In this document: in pieces, positions 1 through 11,379 of the stretch
Layout of the letters: every line of letters begins with the position of its first letter
Numbering within the stretch: the first letter of the stretch is position 1
DNA from: Peromyscus leucopus
Taxonomy: Eukaryota > Chordata > Mammalia > Rodentia > Cricetidae
Reading direction: 5' to 3'
Length of the DNA stretch: 64,000 nt
Assembly: GCF_004664715.2 (NCBI RefSeq)
Contig: NC_051079.1
Span: forward strand, 54,502,503-54,566,502
The notes under the pieces: generated by a model
What the model was told of the DNA's origin: nothing
Seen by the model: the letters and a program-made list of their open reading frames with translations, nothing else
Databases searched by the model: none
Made by a program: the position numbers and the translations under genes

Positions 1-552
1 AGGAAGGTCTGAGGAATCTGGATGTAGACATCCACGGCTGGGCCCCTGGTGGAGCACTGGGATTCTAATTAGTGAGAAAGAAGAGGGTTTATATGAGCGA
101 GAATTGTTGAAGCCAAGGTTGGATAAAGCACAGGGACAAATAACCAAATGAATGGAAGCACAGGATCTATGAACCAAAGGCTGAGGGGCCCCCAAGTGGA
201 TCAGGCTCCCTGAATGCGTGAGACAGTCATTTGGCTTGATCTGTTTGGGAGGCAGCTGTGTGTTGGTGCCGGGTCCTGGGCTCGTTGCATGAGTTGGCTG
301 TTTGAATCCTGGGACCTATGCAGGGACGCTTGGCTCGGTCTGGGAGGGGGGGACTGGGCCTGGCTGGACTGAGTCTACCAGGTCGATCCCGGTCCTTGGG
401 GGAGACCTTGATCTGGAGGAGGTGGGAATGAGGGTTGGAGTGGGGGGAGGGGGAGGGGGGCGAGAGTGGGAGAACAGGGGAATCTGTGGCTATTATGTTG
501 GACTAAATGATGCTGTAAAATAAATTTACTAAAAAAAAAAATAAAAAAAAAA
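1..552 (+). mobile_element. LINE-1 3' UTR end with poly(A) tail
   Basis: G-rich, gene-less sequence of the rodent L1 3' UTR type, with repeated GGGAGG/GGGGAG motifs around 415-470, then a short AT stretch and an A-rich tail at 531-552. The tail fixes the orientation as plus. It is truncated by the window edge, so its 5' extent is unknown. Subfamily (Lx-like) is inferred from style only. Confidence 0.6.
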
Positions 553-730
553 GTCATGGGGAGATTATGGATACCAATGACATACCTCAATATGACAAAG
601 GCAGTTTACAAACAAGCCCATAGCCAAAATCAACTTAAATGGACAGAAACTCAAAGTAATTCACTAAAACCAGGAACAAGACAAGGTTGTTCACTCTCCA
701 TATCTATTCAATATATAGTACTTGAATGAA
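553..730 (+). mobile_element. LINE-1 ORF2 reverse-transcriptase fragment
   Basis: Around 610-725 the DNA matches the RT-domain stretch of L1 ORF2: codons for a KPIA-like start, then NG.KL and a GTRQG-like block before the segment that normally reads SPYLFNIVLE. Stops and frameshifts break it (for example a TAA near 666). It sits directly after the poly(A) tail of the preceding L1, so it is an older, separate insertion in the same orientation. Confidence 0.65.
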
Positions 731-767
731 CATAAACCCTTTGGCATATGTGAAGGTCTGACTTGGG

Positions 768-1480
768 TGACTGTTCTACAGACTGCAGTCCTCTTTGGAA
801 AGACACATCAGAAGCACAAAGTAGAGCCAGTGACCTTTGAGGATGTGGCTGTGAACTTCATCCCAGGAGAATAGGCTTTGTTGGATTCTAATCAAAAGAA
901 GCTCTACAGGGATATGATGAAGGAAAGCTTTATGGACCTGGTCTCCACAGAACTCGAGTGGTTGAGGAAGACGATGGACATGAATGTTATGGTCAGTGTG
1001 ATAAAAACCAACCATGGCTCCAGAAAACATTGTTAATGAGGCCAAGCCTCCCTCCATAACAGTCTATGAAAGCAGTTTGTGTAAAAGAAACATCATTGGT
1101 CATTCATCCTCGAATGTGTACCTCAGAGACCAAACTAGAGATCTGGATGTAAGGAACCTGTGGAGAAGGCTTTGAAACATCAGAGAAGGATATCAGTCAT
1201 TCTGAATCAGGTCAGGTACTTGAAAATTCTCCTAGAGAGAAACCCTATGAAAATCAACAATGTTATGAGTATGTAGGAGCCACCCTTCTTTCTAGTCAGC
1301 ATCATGAGAGAACTCAAGCTGGAGATAAACTCAATGAGAATGTCTACAGAAGATACACATATGGTCAGATACATATGTGAAGCCATTTGTGTGCAGGCAA
1401 TGTGAAGAAGCCTTAATTGACTCCAGTGACCTTAACCATGAAAAAAGCCATATCAGGGAAAAATGTCACACACTGTTTCT
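768..1480 (+). pseudogene. Processed pseudogene of a KRAB C2H2 zinc-finger gene
   Basis: An intronless, disabled copy of a KRAB zinc-finger repressor. At 824-960 the frame reads EPVTFEDVAVNF...ALLDSNQKKLYRDMMKES, which is the KRAB A box (the module that recruits TRIM28 in functional members). The conserved Trp of the E-W-ALLD motif is replaced by a TAG stop at 872-874. Further along, 1303-1329 reads HERTQAGDK, a decayed finger linker, and 1377-1454 reads a finger beginning KPFVCRQCEEA: its Cys codons are at 1392 and 1401 and its His codons at 1437 and 1449, with 11 instead of 12 residues between the Cys and His pairs. KRAB box, spacer and fingers follow each other without the introns that separate them in active genes, which points to retroposition. 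Several further stops lie between the modules. The parent gene is not identified. Confidence 0.8.
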
Positions 1481-1621
1481 GTGAGCCATTCTGTACCTTT
1501 TTATGTAGCAGCATGTTAAGGTGTGCTATGCTAGTACCATAAAGAGGATCCCTGGGGCTTGTTTGTGAGCCACTCTAGGAAATTAGCGAGCTCCAGATTC
1601 AGTTAGTTCAAAAAATAACAT

Positions 1622-1815
1622 GGAAGGCCAATGAGGTAGCTCAACCAGAAAAGGTGCTTACCACAAGCCCCAACAACCTAAGTAGGATCTCCAAGATCGA
1701 TCGTAATATAGAAGGAGAGACCCAACTCCTGCAAGTTATTCTCTAACCTCCACATGTTGCACTGTGACATGTCCCCCAATAAATACATGTAACTGAAAAT
1801 GTAAAGAAAAGATGT
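1622..1815 (+). mobile_element. B2/B3-group SINE, decayed
   Basis: The tRNA-derived head reads as a mutated GATGGCTCAACC...GGTGCTTACC with ACAAGCC and CAACCTAAG, followed by the typical body ending in CTCTAACCTCCACATG and an AATAAATACATGTAA tail. Divergence is high, so this is an old copy. Subfamily is uncertain. Confidence 0.6.
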
Positions 1816-2849
1816 AAGGTGGAGAAGGGATTGAGGAAAATGCCCAGTGTTGACATCAGATAACTATGCGAATGTGTATACATGCATGCACACACGTACA
1901 CACACTCTTTTCTTTTCCAAAACAAGGTGCTCAGAAACTAGGTAGATTTAGTTAAAAGAGCTTAAGTTGGATTTCTGCTCACATTAAAAAAAAAAAATAG
2001 AGACTATTAGAAGATTGACATCTGAGAACCCAAAACTTAAGTTTCTGAGAAAACAGGTAAACCCACAAGTTTACAAAAGAAGACCCACAGAGCCAACATG
2101 AAGGTCAATCATGCACACTATTCTTTCAGGAAATGTTCGTAGCTGGAGTGTGAGAAAGACGGGATCTCTCTAACACTGTGTGTGGGAGTGTGGGCGTTTA
2201 CATTCTGAAGGTGCCAGTGATAGACAATAGCAAAGCTGTGTGGTATGTGTACTCTGGCATCACTATTCTGTTGACATGACTGAATCACTATGGATATCTG
2301 GACATTTATGCACTGAGGAGAGTGGAAAAGTGGTCACAGCACTTCTTGAAGAATCAGAACGAGAAGTAGAAAAGGAAAAGAAAGGAAATGAGATGATAGG
2401 AGAGAGAAAGGAAGAGGATGAGAGAGAGGAGAGGGGAGAGAGAAGGGAAGGAGATGAGGAAGTGAGGAAGGCAAGAAGGGGACAAGGAGAAGATGGAAAA
2501 CAACAGGTTGACAAAAAAAAAGTCAACAGTAATAAAGGAATATTCTCTCCTGTGGTGAAACAAATTCCATAAGAAGCTAAAGGACACCTGTGCTGTGTGG
2601 CACCATTAGAAACACAGAGAAGCAGTATACATTGTCTCTTGTTACCATGTGATGTGAAGGTATAACTAGGTAGGATGTACATAGTTGCCCATGGAGGTGA
2701 AATAAGGTGTGGTGAGGAGAGAGATCAACCAGCTTGTCACACTCACTCACACACATACTGGTTTATGTTTATCATATTTCATGATTATATATTATATACA
2801 TGCATGTATATATGTACATACATATTAAAATATTTTCTATATATGTGTA
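1816..2849. other. No gene seen; purine-rich tract inside
   Basis: Anonymous sequence with no recognisable repeat except a GA-rich tract at about 2345-2500. That tract produces a Lys/Glu-rich open frame on plus and a Ser-rich frame on minus; both are composition artefacts. Confidence 0.5.
2345..2500. repeat. GA-rich low-complexity tract
   Basis: About 155 bases of nearly pure A/G on the plus strand (AGAGAGGA, GGGAAGG and similar), imperfect rather than a clean microsatellite. Confidence 0.8.
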
Positions 2850-3130
2850 TGCATGTGTGGGATGTGCATGTACATTCATGTGCATGTATGTTCGTGTGCA
2901 TGTGGAAGCCTGAGGACCACCTTTGTTGTCACCCACAGGAACTCTGTCCATCTCCTTTGAGACAAGTCTCTTCATGAATCTGAGCCTCATCAATTAGTTT
3001 AGACTGGCTGACAGTGAGCCCCAAGGATCCTCCTCCTGCCTTATAAGTATACATCACCTGCCTGGCGTTTTTATGGTCCTTGTGCTTGCAAAGCAGGCAT
3101 GGTACTAATGGTGCTGTGTCTCCATCCCTG
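2850..3130 (-). mobile_element. B3 SINE, minus strand
   Basis: Read on minus this follows the B3 order. On plus it shows the reversed hallmarks: GAAGCCTGAGGACCACC, a TTTGAGACAAGTCTC block, GACTGGCTGACAGTGAGC, CAAGGATCCTCC, then a decayed tRNA-derived head around 3080-3120. It follows a TATG/CATG-rich stretch at 2790-2900, which corresponds to the CA-rich B3 tail. Confidence 0.6.
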
Positions 3131-3814
3131 AACAAGTATCTCCAACCTTGGCCACAGCCTTTCCTGTTTGAAAGTCTTAATGGTGAGGACGGCTGCCGCA
3201 TTCTTTCTGTTCTCTCGCTGTCTTTGGAAAATACCGCACTTAAAGATAAACATGTAAAAGTCATCCAAAAGTAAAAAGGAATGAAAAATATCTACCTCTG
3301 GTTCTTTCAAAAGGTGATTCAGTGTAGGGCAAAGATTGATAAAATTCAGAACATAGTTTAAGGAAGAACTTTGAGAGGTTTTTGTTTGTGGTGGTTTTTT
3401 TTTTTTTTTTTTTTTTTTGCTTGTTTTTCCAACTCTAAAAAATCAGTCATATGGTTAAACAGATTAATTAAAATTTAATTTATTCTGGAATGTTCTTGTC
3501 AATTATTTTAATTAGTGTAGAAAATAATGGACTAAAGTGTTTTAAAATAGTGGAAAACTAACCACTCTTTTGTTGAAGTGGTTCTCTTCTTTTGTCTATC
3601 ATGACTTAATTTCTAACACATCTTTACTAAAAGCTGTGGCTCTGGGTTTATGATATTATGGCCAGTCTTTCACATTTCACATTGGGCAGAATACAATGGT
3701 CTGCAAGTCTCATGTGTGGACAGTATAGAAAAGTAATTTTGCTATTGGCTGAATGAATATTTATTTATTAATATTTCAATAGCCAATATATTGATAATAA
3801 AGTATATTTTTAAA
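3131..3814. other. No gene seen; contains a T run
   Basis: AT-rich anonymous DNA. A run of about 24 T lies at 3395-3418 and could be the tail of a lost minus-strand retroelement, but I cannot name one. Confidence 0.5.
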
Positions 3815-3996
3815 AATTGTTTTTTATGTGTCTGTGGATGTGTATATGCACAGCTGCATGCAGGTGCCCATGTGGCATCCCTTGGAGCTAGAATCACAGG
3901 CAATTACTAGCACCTAAAATGAGTGGCTGGGAACCAAACTGGGGTCCTCTGCAAGAGCAACACTCTTAGCTGCTGAGCAATCTCTCCAGCCCCACT
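3815..3996 (-). mobile_element. B2 SINE, minus strand
   Basis: The plus strand ends in GCTGCTGAGCAATCTCTCCAGCCC, the reverse complement of the tRNA-derived B2 head, preceded by a GGGAACCAAACTGGGGTCC block. This is a moderately diverged copy with its tail toward 3815. Confidence 0.8.
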
Positions 3997-4007
3997 AAAG
4001 GGTTATT

Positions 4008-4248
<241 letters not shown>

Positions 4249-4587
4249 CATAACAATTAGTTGGTAGCTGATTTTGGTTGTGATATGAGTGAACAGATGT
4301 GTGAGAAAGTTTCATTTATTGTTCACAGCGGTCTTTGAGGAAGGCCCTAAATTGCCACAAGGTTTATTAAGTTTTCTACTTTATAGGAAGCTTCAGTAAA
4401 ATTTGTTCACAGTTGCTTCTTGACAAGGTCTTCCAAAGTAGGGACAGAGGTTCCTTTCACAAGGGAGCCGGGGTTTCTTCATGAGACATGCCTGACTGGA
4501 CTATTCTACTTGGTAGAGACTGTGGACTTCCAAAGGTTTTAGGCATAGATTATCCTACTTGATTGCTATGTATCAGTAGTGGAAGAA

Positions 4588-4946
4588 TGTGGTGGTTTGA
4601 ATAAAAATGGTTCCCACAGGATCATATATTTGAATGTTTAATCACCAAGGAGTGGTACAATTTGAAAGGATTAAAAGGATTAGTGGTCTTGGAGAAAGTG
4701 TGTCTTTGGGGGTGGGTTTTGAGGTTTCAAAAGTCCATGCCAAGCCCAGGGGATCTTTCTGCCTACAGATTAGGATGTAACTCTCAGGTAGTGCTCCAGC
4801 ACCTGCCTGCATATTGCCATGCTTCCTGCCATGATAATGGACTAAACCTCTGAAACTGTAGATAAGGCTCCAGATAAATGTTCTCTTTCACAAGAGTTGC
4901 TGTGATCATGGTGTCTCTTCACAGCAATAGAACAGTGACCAAGGCA
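4588..4946 (+). mobile_element. MaLR solo LTR, ORR1/MT type
   Basis: Starts TGTGGTGGTTTGAATAA and ends in the CTTCACAGCAATAGAACAGT...GGCA form typical of rodent ORR1/MT LTRs, with the usual AATGGACTAAACCTCTGAAA block near 4835. A 5-bp duplication AAGAA (4583-4587 and 4947-4951) flanks it, as expected for ERVL/MaLR integration. No internal region, so it is a solo LTR. Confidence 0.85.
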
Positions 4947-5322
4947 AAGAACTTGGGGCTTTTCCATCTGAAAGAATCTTCACCCCTTTCTGCATTCTAT
5001 TCTCTCTTCTCAACAAAAAATAGAAAGACCAGGTGTCCTTGTTTCTATTAGCTGTTGATTCCAAGGGCTAGACTTCCCTATAAATGTGTATGTACTTGAG
5101 ATCAAATCTAAGCACATCTTTGAGTATCACAACCTCTCTCAAGCTCATTCTGATTCTCAAGGTATTCATTTAAATGACATTTGATTTGCTCATGCAATTT
5201 TCAAGTCTGTCTTTTCAGAGAACTGCATTAGATCAGGAATTGTTCTTACTGCTCACACATTATATGAGATGCAAAGCAAGTGTGTGAGTTCCTACTTTTC
5301 ACACATGGCTCATCTAATAACG

Positions 5323-5682
5323 TGTCTTAGTTAGGGTTTCTATTGCTGTGAAGAGATACCATGACCATGGCAACTCTTATAAAGGGAAAACATTTAATTG
5401 GGGTGGCTTACATTTTCAGAGGTGCAGTCCATTATCATCACAGTGTGACATGGTGGTGTGCAGGCAGACATGGTGCTGGAGAAGTAGCTGAGTGTCCTAC
5501 ATCTTGACTTGTAGGCAACAGGAAATGGTCTGACTCACTGGGTGTAGTCTGAACACAGGAGATCTCAAAGCCCAACCCCACAGTAACACACTTCCTCCAA
5601 CAAGGCCACACCTTCTCCAACAATGCCACACCTCTTAATAGTGCTACTCCCTTTGGGGGCCATTTTCTTTCAAGCCACCACA
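5323..5682 (-). mobile_element. MaLR solo LTR, ORR1/MT type, minus strand
   Basis: Reverse-complement copy of the same LTR class: it starts with TGTCTTAGTTAGGGTTTC and ends with AAGCCACCACA. Only 380 bp separate it from the plus-strand copy upstream, so the two form a loose inverted pair. The 5-bp flanks no longer match. Confidence 0.85.
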
Positions 5683-6689
5683 CAGAGAAAGAACAAATAC
5701 ATAAAACTGTTTGTTCTCTTTAGACAATGTTGTTTTAAATTTCCAAACAAGGCTTTTGATGCAATTTCAAGGAAATTAAATGAAAACTTTGAAAAGCAAA
5801 AGTTAATCTCTAGAAGCCCATGGGACAATTTTGCCATATAATGTAATTTTAACCATTCAGGACTGGGTTGGGCAGTGATGTAGGCTCTGTATTACTCAGC
5901 CTTAATGGAAGAGCTCAAATTATTTATCAGCATTATTAGGAACTTTTGTTCCAGTAAAGGAGGAAACAAATGCTTGGCAGGTCAACAGAACTTTTTCATG
6001 TATCAGAGAAATTTGAAGAAGAAATCAAAACAAAATAATGTGCAGTTTTGTTCCAAGTTGAGATTATCACCAAATTGTTTACTTATTAAAGTTCCTATTA
6101 TCTGTGAGTCTGACAAGGTTACCACGAGATGAAAGTTTTATTATCTTTTTCTCTTGCTCAAATGTATCCAGAAGCTTTCCCATTTTCTTTAGTGTTCAAG
6201 TGAAAGCACATTGTAGCCTGACCACCGCTTCAGTAGTGACATTAATCCCCAAAATGAGTGATTTCTCACCCATTTCCCTACACACTTTATAAGGTTTCAT
6301 CATTCCAAAGCTATCCTCAGCTTGATTTCCTTTGTATCCCTTCTAGTATATAATTAAGGACAACAATGGACCACTAGTCTTAGGTTCCTCCAGGTTTGGC
6401 TTTACAGTTTACAAAATAAAGTTGATATTTATCTATTCAATGTCACATTAAGTACCAATGAATCATTACACACAAAAGCTCTACAATAAAGCACATTTGA
6501 ACCACAAGTGAAAATTACTACCTATCATTCACATGCTGGTGCAAGGCTTCAGTTTGGCAGGTTTTTCTTGCTCACTTCTTGTCTACTGATGGACAATGAC
6601 TAACAATTCTAGACCTCTTGAGATATAGTAAACATTATGCTGAGTACTTCAAATACTTCCATGCACTTAATCCTCATAACCATCATTGG
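5683..6689. other. Unique DNA, no gene seen
   Basis: No repeat, splice-bounded frame or RNA gene recognised. The short open frames at 5905-6132 and 6104-6292 show no family motif. Confidence 0.5.
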
Positions 6690-7310
6690 AGTATGTTGTA
6701 TTATGTATAGGGAGCAGATAAATCCCTAAGTGAGTAAAGTCCTGAATGAACGTGTGTTGTTAACATAGGCACAGCCATTTCAAGGAACCTATAGCCTCAG
6801 ACTCATGGAGAAAAAGGCAAAGTCTTCCCCCTGGGGTGAGGCTCAGTGGTAAATGGCAAAGCCTTCCTCAGGGGACCAAATTGGAGAGCTGACAATGAGT
6901 ACAGAAAATGTTCACCATAGCTTTTTCTCCCAGGATGTTCATGGCCTGAATTGCTCCCCTATAGAGACTGATCCTACTGAGATTAGCTAAACCAGCCTCC
7001 TTGGTCTAGCTGCACACTACAAGCCCTGCCTTCTTATTTGTCTAAATGTACCATCCCAGCATCCTTGTCAATGATGTGCAATAATGCACCTCTTTGTTCA
7101 ACTCTATATAATAAATAATATTCTGGGGTGCTGAAGATTCTCCTTCTGAGAGAACCTGAGAGTTCAGTTCAACTGATGCCAGATTTCTGTCTGTGTGTCT
7201 GTCTGTCTCTATGAAGTTGGAATTCTTAGTGTCTCTGGTAGGGTACAGGTTGCAGCATGCTCCCTGACTGATCTCTCGAGTAACTGAGACCCACTCATTT
7301 TGGACAATTA
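6690..7310 (+). mobile_element. Possible decayed LTR
   Basis: The region holds an AACTCTATATAATAAATAAT stretch near 7100, resembling an LTR TATA/poly(A)-signal segment, followed by a CTCCTTCTGAGAGAACCTGAG-like U5-type tail. No partner LTR and no target duplication are visible, so this is a weak inference. Confidence 0.3.
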
Positions 7311-7394
7311 GTCAACACTCTCTAGAGGTAGCTTCTTTAATATTCTGAGTTCCTGTGCACATATCAATATGTTGAAGAGAACTCTGTGCTATTT

Positions 7395-8310
7395 GTTGAT
7401 TGCAGCTCTGATCTAAACCACTAAGAAATGGGAACCACCTGTACCCATCAACTGATGACTGAACCAAAGGAAGGTGTGACATATACACAATGGGAGTTTT
7501 CCATCACAAAAAGAATGGATCCTGTCATTTGTGACAACATGAAGGGCACTAAAGACCACAACAAGGGAAACAGGCTAGAGACAGAAAGAGCTTGTGGCAT
7601 GATCCCACTCATGAAATTTAAAAAGTTAATCTGGTAAAAATGGAGAACAGAATGGTGCTGTGGAATGTTCAAATGTGTTGGTCTGATTGGTTAATAAATA
7701 AAACACTGATTGGCCAGTATCCAGGCAGGAAGTATAGGTGAGACTAACAGAGAGGAGAATTGAGAGAACAGGAAGGCAGAGATGGAGACCCTGCCAGCTG
7801 CCGCCATGACAAAGAAGATGTAAGGTACCAGTAAGCCACGAGCCACGTGGCAAAGTATAGATTAATAGAAATGGGTTAATTTAAGATATAAGAACAGTTA
7901 ACAAGAAGCCTGAGCCATTAGGCCAAACAGTTTAAATAACATAAGCATCTGCGTGTTTATTTTATAAGTGGACTGTTGGACTGCCGGGGCTTGGCGGGAC
8001 CCAGAGAGAAAACTCTCTAGCTACAGAATGGTGGTTAACATGGTTGGGAAAATGGGAGGTGATATGGTGTTGATAGATGCAGACCATGTTGCAGTTGGTA
8101 GGAGTGAGAAAGTTCTCTTGTGTGATGTCAGAGAAAAAAATGATTATAAGCAAGAAGAGTGTGCTGCATACTTCACAGAGCAGAAAGAAAGGATTTCCAA
8201 TGGCTTCAGCACAAAGAAATGCTAAATGATAGATGGGACAAGTTTGTTTACTTTAATTAGAAATTATGTGATGAGTACATGTGCTGAAATACCCATAGCA
8301 CCCAGAGATT
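7395..8310 (+). mobile_element. Old L1M 3' end, split by a later LTR
   Basis: Before the LTR, 7440-7655 follows the L1 ORF2 terminus: ACATATACACAATGGGAG, AAAAAGAATGGATCCTG, GACAACATGAAG, then AGAACAGAATGG. After it, 8026-8310 resumes with GAATGGTGGTTAACATGG and runs through the L1MA-type 3' UTR (GCACAAAGAAATGCTAAATG). The two halves join across the LTR at GAATGG. Order and wording match mammalian-wide L1MA/MB elements rather than young rodent L1. Confidence 0.75.
7656..8025 (+). mobile_element. Class II (ERVK-type) solo LTR with 6-bp duplication
   Basis: A 370-bp LTR from TGCTGTGGAATG to CTCTAGCTACA. It has the AATAAATAAAACACTGATTG segment and the CCACGAGCCACGTGGCAAAG block that I recognise from an LTR family abundant in cricetid genomes. 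GAATGG occurs at both edges (7650-7655 and 8026-8031): a 6-bp duplication, the size made by betaretrovirus-like integrases. It is a recombination-derived solo LTR inside an older L1. Confidence 0.88.
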
Positions 8311-8489
8311 GAAACCATTTTCTGTGTTTGTATGTGTCTATTTAAAATTTTAATTGAAAAGACAAAAACTAATCAGTTGAATAGAACTTCTCATTCATTT
8401 GTACATTTCTAGGGCCTAGATCCATGTGTTCTATTGTTCTCTGAAAATTATGCAGATAGACAATGATTTGGGGAAAAAATCTGTTTGCT

Positions 8490-8960
8490 TAGATGTTATG
8501 GTTTGAACATGAAGGATCTCCCTAAAACTCATGTGTGGAAAGCATGGTCCCTAGTGTAGAGGTGTTCAGGGAAGATGTGATTGAATCACAAGGGCTCTGA
8601 ATTCATGGATGGGTTAATCCATTGATGGATTCACAGCTCAATGGGCTAGTGGCAGGTGGAGGAAACTTTAGGAGGTAGGACCTAGAGGGAGGAGCAAATG
8701 ACCTTTCAGAATATATTTAATCTCTGGCACCATTTTGTCTCCATGACTATATTTCCAGGCCATCCAAAGGTGAGATGCTTATTCTCAATCACACATTCCC
8801 CCACCAAAATCCTCTGACTCTTTCATTGGCCAGATGCAAGAGAGTCAAGCCATTGGCTGAAGCCTAGGGAACCATGATTCAAAACCAATTCTTCCTCCTT
8901 TAAGATGATTCTTCACAGTCATTTTGTCATGGCAATGTAAAGCTGATGGGCACACTACAG
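8490..8960 (+). mobile_element. Decayed LTR of MaLR style
   Basis: Begins TTATGGTTTGAACATGAAGG with CTCATGTGTGGAAAGC, AGGTGTTC, and later TCATGGATGGGTTAATCC; it ends TTTTGTCATGGCAATGTAAAGCTGATGG. The order follows mammalian MaLR-like LTRs, but the copy is old and subfamily and edges are unsure. Confidence 0.5.
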
Positions 8961-9136
8961 AAACAAATTGTGGCATTTGAAGAAGGAACAAGAGAGGGTG
9001 CCAGAGGATTTCATGCGTGTGAGTAAATTTAGACTCTGTAATGGCCTTCAGAAGAGGACATTCTGAGACAATTTATGCACTTCAGTAAGGCCATATTCAA
9101 GATTTATTTATTTTACAATGGGGAGAGAAGGCTCGG

Positions 9137-9475
9137 GGCTGGGGAAATGGCTCAGTGGGTAAAATGCTTGCCTTGTAAGTATGAGGAACTGTGTCCAAAT
9201 CCCAGAACCCACACAAAATCAGGATGTAGTAACACGTTGTTTCTCTAATCCCAGTCTTCCCATACTGAGATGAGAGGAAGAGTCGGGGGAATCTCTGGGA
9301 CCCAGCAGGCCAGCTGCCGTGGGATGCACAGCAGTGAACAGCACAGAAACTCTGTTTCAAGCAAGGTTTAAAGTGAGGGCTGATACCAGAGCTGACCCCT
9401 GACCTCCATACCCATGCTGTCACATACACACAGGTGAACATGAACTCACGCGCAAGAACACTCATGCACGAACAC
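9137..9475 (+). mobile_element. B3 SINE
   Basis: Head GGCTGGGGAAATGGCTCAGT then AAAATGCTTGCCTTG, body with CCCAGAACCCACACAAAATC, and tail GACCCCTGACCTCCATACCC with CA-rich sequence. The middle is diverged. A GAGGA-rich stretch follows at 9492-9540. Confidence 0.7.
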
Positions 9476-10314
9476 ACGCTCCATATACACTGAAGAGGAG
9501 GACGAGGAGGAGGGGAACGAGTAAGAGAGAAAGAGAAGGACCATGTCTTCCAATCCAGAACTTCTCTGGTTAATGCCTGTTGGCATTTTTAATTGTGTTC
9601 TTTGAATGTTCAAAGTAAAACTTAATCTTCCCTGGGGAGAAATCATCCAGGCAAAACACCAAAGTGAATGGCCACTCACTTTGTCACCAGATTTGAACAC
9701 AGAGGCAGAGGAAGTGCTGAAACTGTACAGACTCGGCCCAGTGAAGAGTGTGCTTTGCCTAGACTTTCATCAGGGAGGGATCTTTACTCAAGCTTGGAGT
9801 TTCAGAAGCATTTCTGCTCTTGGCCTTAGGATTTTTAGACTGACCCTGCATGAGTTTGGGGTTCAACAGGGTTCGGCAAAGGGTACCAGGTTCACAAACC
9901 ACTGTAGGAATCCACAGACCATCTTGGGGAAGAGAATAAAGAAGGATCATTCAATTTGTTGAAAAACAAAAAACAGAATTCATAAGTTATGAGTGCCAAA
10001 AGACTTAGAAACCAATGAAAATTCTGTCAAATATTACATTTCGTAGAATTGTGTTGTAAGGAGAAGGGATCAGATTAAGAGCTTGAATTTCGTTCAGCAG
10101 GAACAGTTTCAAGTGTCTGCATCCAAAAGAAAAGTGAATATTAGAAACAAACCGAGGCTTTCTCAGTGTGGATTAGAGAGACCTACTGCTACGGGAGGTT
10201 AAATGTACTCAACTCTTTAAACTCTACAAGCTACCAACTACATGCTTCACTAACATTGAAACATGTATGACCTTACTTGTAAATACACGTTCTGATTTTA
10301 TTAATGTTATTTTT
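9476..10314. other. Unique DNA, no gene seen
   Basis: No recognised repeats beyond a short GAGGA tract near 9495-9540. Open frames on both strands at 9606-9962 overlap and carry no family motif. Confidence 0.5.
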
Positions 10315-10450
10315 CTGTAGTTGCTATTATTCATAATTTGACATATAAAATTGTGTATATTTATTAGACATACAGTGATGTTTTAAAATGCGTGTACATT
10401 GTCAGCTAAACCAAGCTAATTAACATAAGCATTTTCTTATAATTCTTATC
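10315..10450 (-). mobile_element. L1M 3' UTR fragment, minus strand
   Basis: The plus strand reads TTTGACATATAAAATTGTG, CATACAGTGATGTTTTAAAA and GCTAATTAACATAAGCAT, in the order of the reverse complement of the L1MA-type 3' UTR. Confidence 0.55.
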
Positions 10451-11379
10451 ATCATTCACCTTCAAAGGTGAATTCATTCCTAAAAGCTGATGACCAGAAA
10501 AGTGAAGTGAAGAGATGTGTCATAGAGTACAGCTGCTGGATTAATAATAATGTATGGTCTGCTTCCAAATTGCTGAAAACATTTTGAGTTTGTTCACAAC
10601 CAAAGAACTACATTAATAATTTTGCTATGTTCTTAAAAACATCCCTGTATGATGAATATATTTGTTTAATTACATTTTGCAATGTAGTAAGTGTTAATCT
10701 TTAATATATTATAAGAGGAAAAGCATCAATTAAGTACAAAATAGTGCATTTATTTTCCTATCTAGTAAGCAGAGAAAAGGAAGCTTCTGGGTGAATGTTT
10801 GGATTTTATCATCTATAGTCTCCCTGCCTCGCATTTTAAGTACAACACTGCCCCCTAGCCCTCATTCTGCATGGAGAAGATGTTTCCAAAGAACAAACCA
10901 TCCCTCAATACATGAATTATGTTTCTTAATTAAATAAGAATGTCAATGTTAATCCTGTCATCTTTTAATCTCAAATACTTCATTCTTTTTTAACTTTTAA
11001 TTGGCTTTATCTTTTGATAGTCTAAGTGGATATTAAGAACAGGGTCATAGGAAAAGATATAAGGCTAACCCACTGCATTAAAATGTAATTGTGACAGACC
11101 CAACGTTGCATTTGAGTTGGAGAAATTGTGGGGTTCCTCTACCTGATGACACGTGGGAAGGAGTCTCTTCCAGAATGCCTTAGGGAAGCTTCCTGCGCCC
11201 CCTGCAGGGGTCCAAGCAGCACATAGGGGCATTAACTACCTGAAAACACCAAGCCCCAGGCTCTGCAAAGAGAACAAAAGTGTGACAGTCATGACATCTT
11301 GAATTTTGTCATTCCTACACACTCTAGGAAGCAGGGAAGACTAGCCCAAAGCTGGGATGAGAGCTCAATAGGAAACATA
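10451..11379. other. AT-rich unique DNA, no gene seen
   Basis: No SINE or LTR recognised. Several TAAT/ATTA and TTTGCAAT-like words occur, as in any AT-rich unique DNA. A GC-richer patch lies at 11150-11260. Confidence 0.45.

Noticed and set aside
2240..2682. Lys/Glu-rich frame on plus and Ser-rich frame on minus
   Set aside because: Composition of the GA-rich tract; no start context or homolog.
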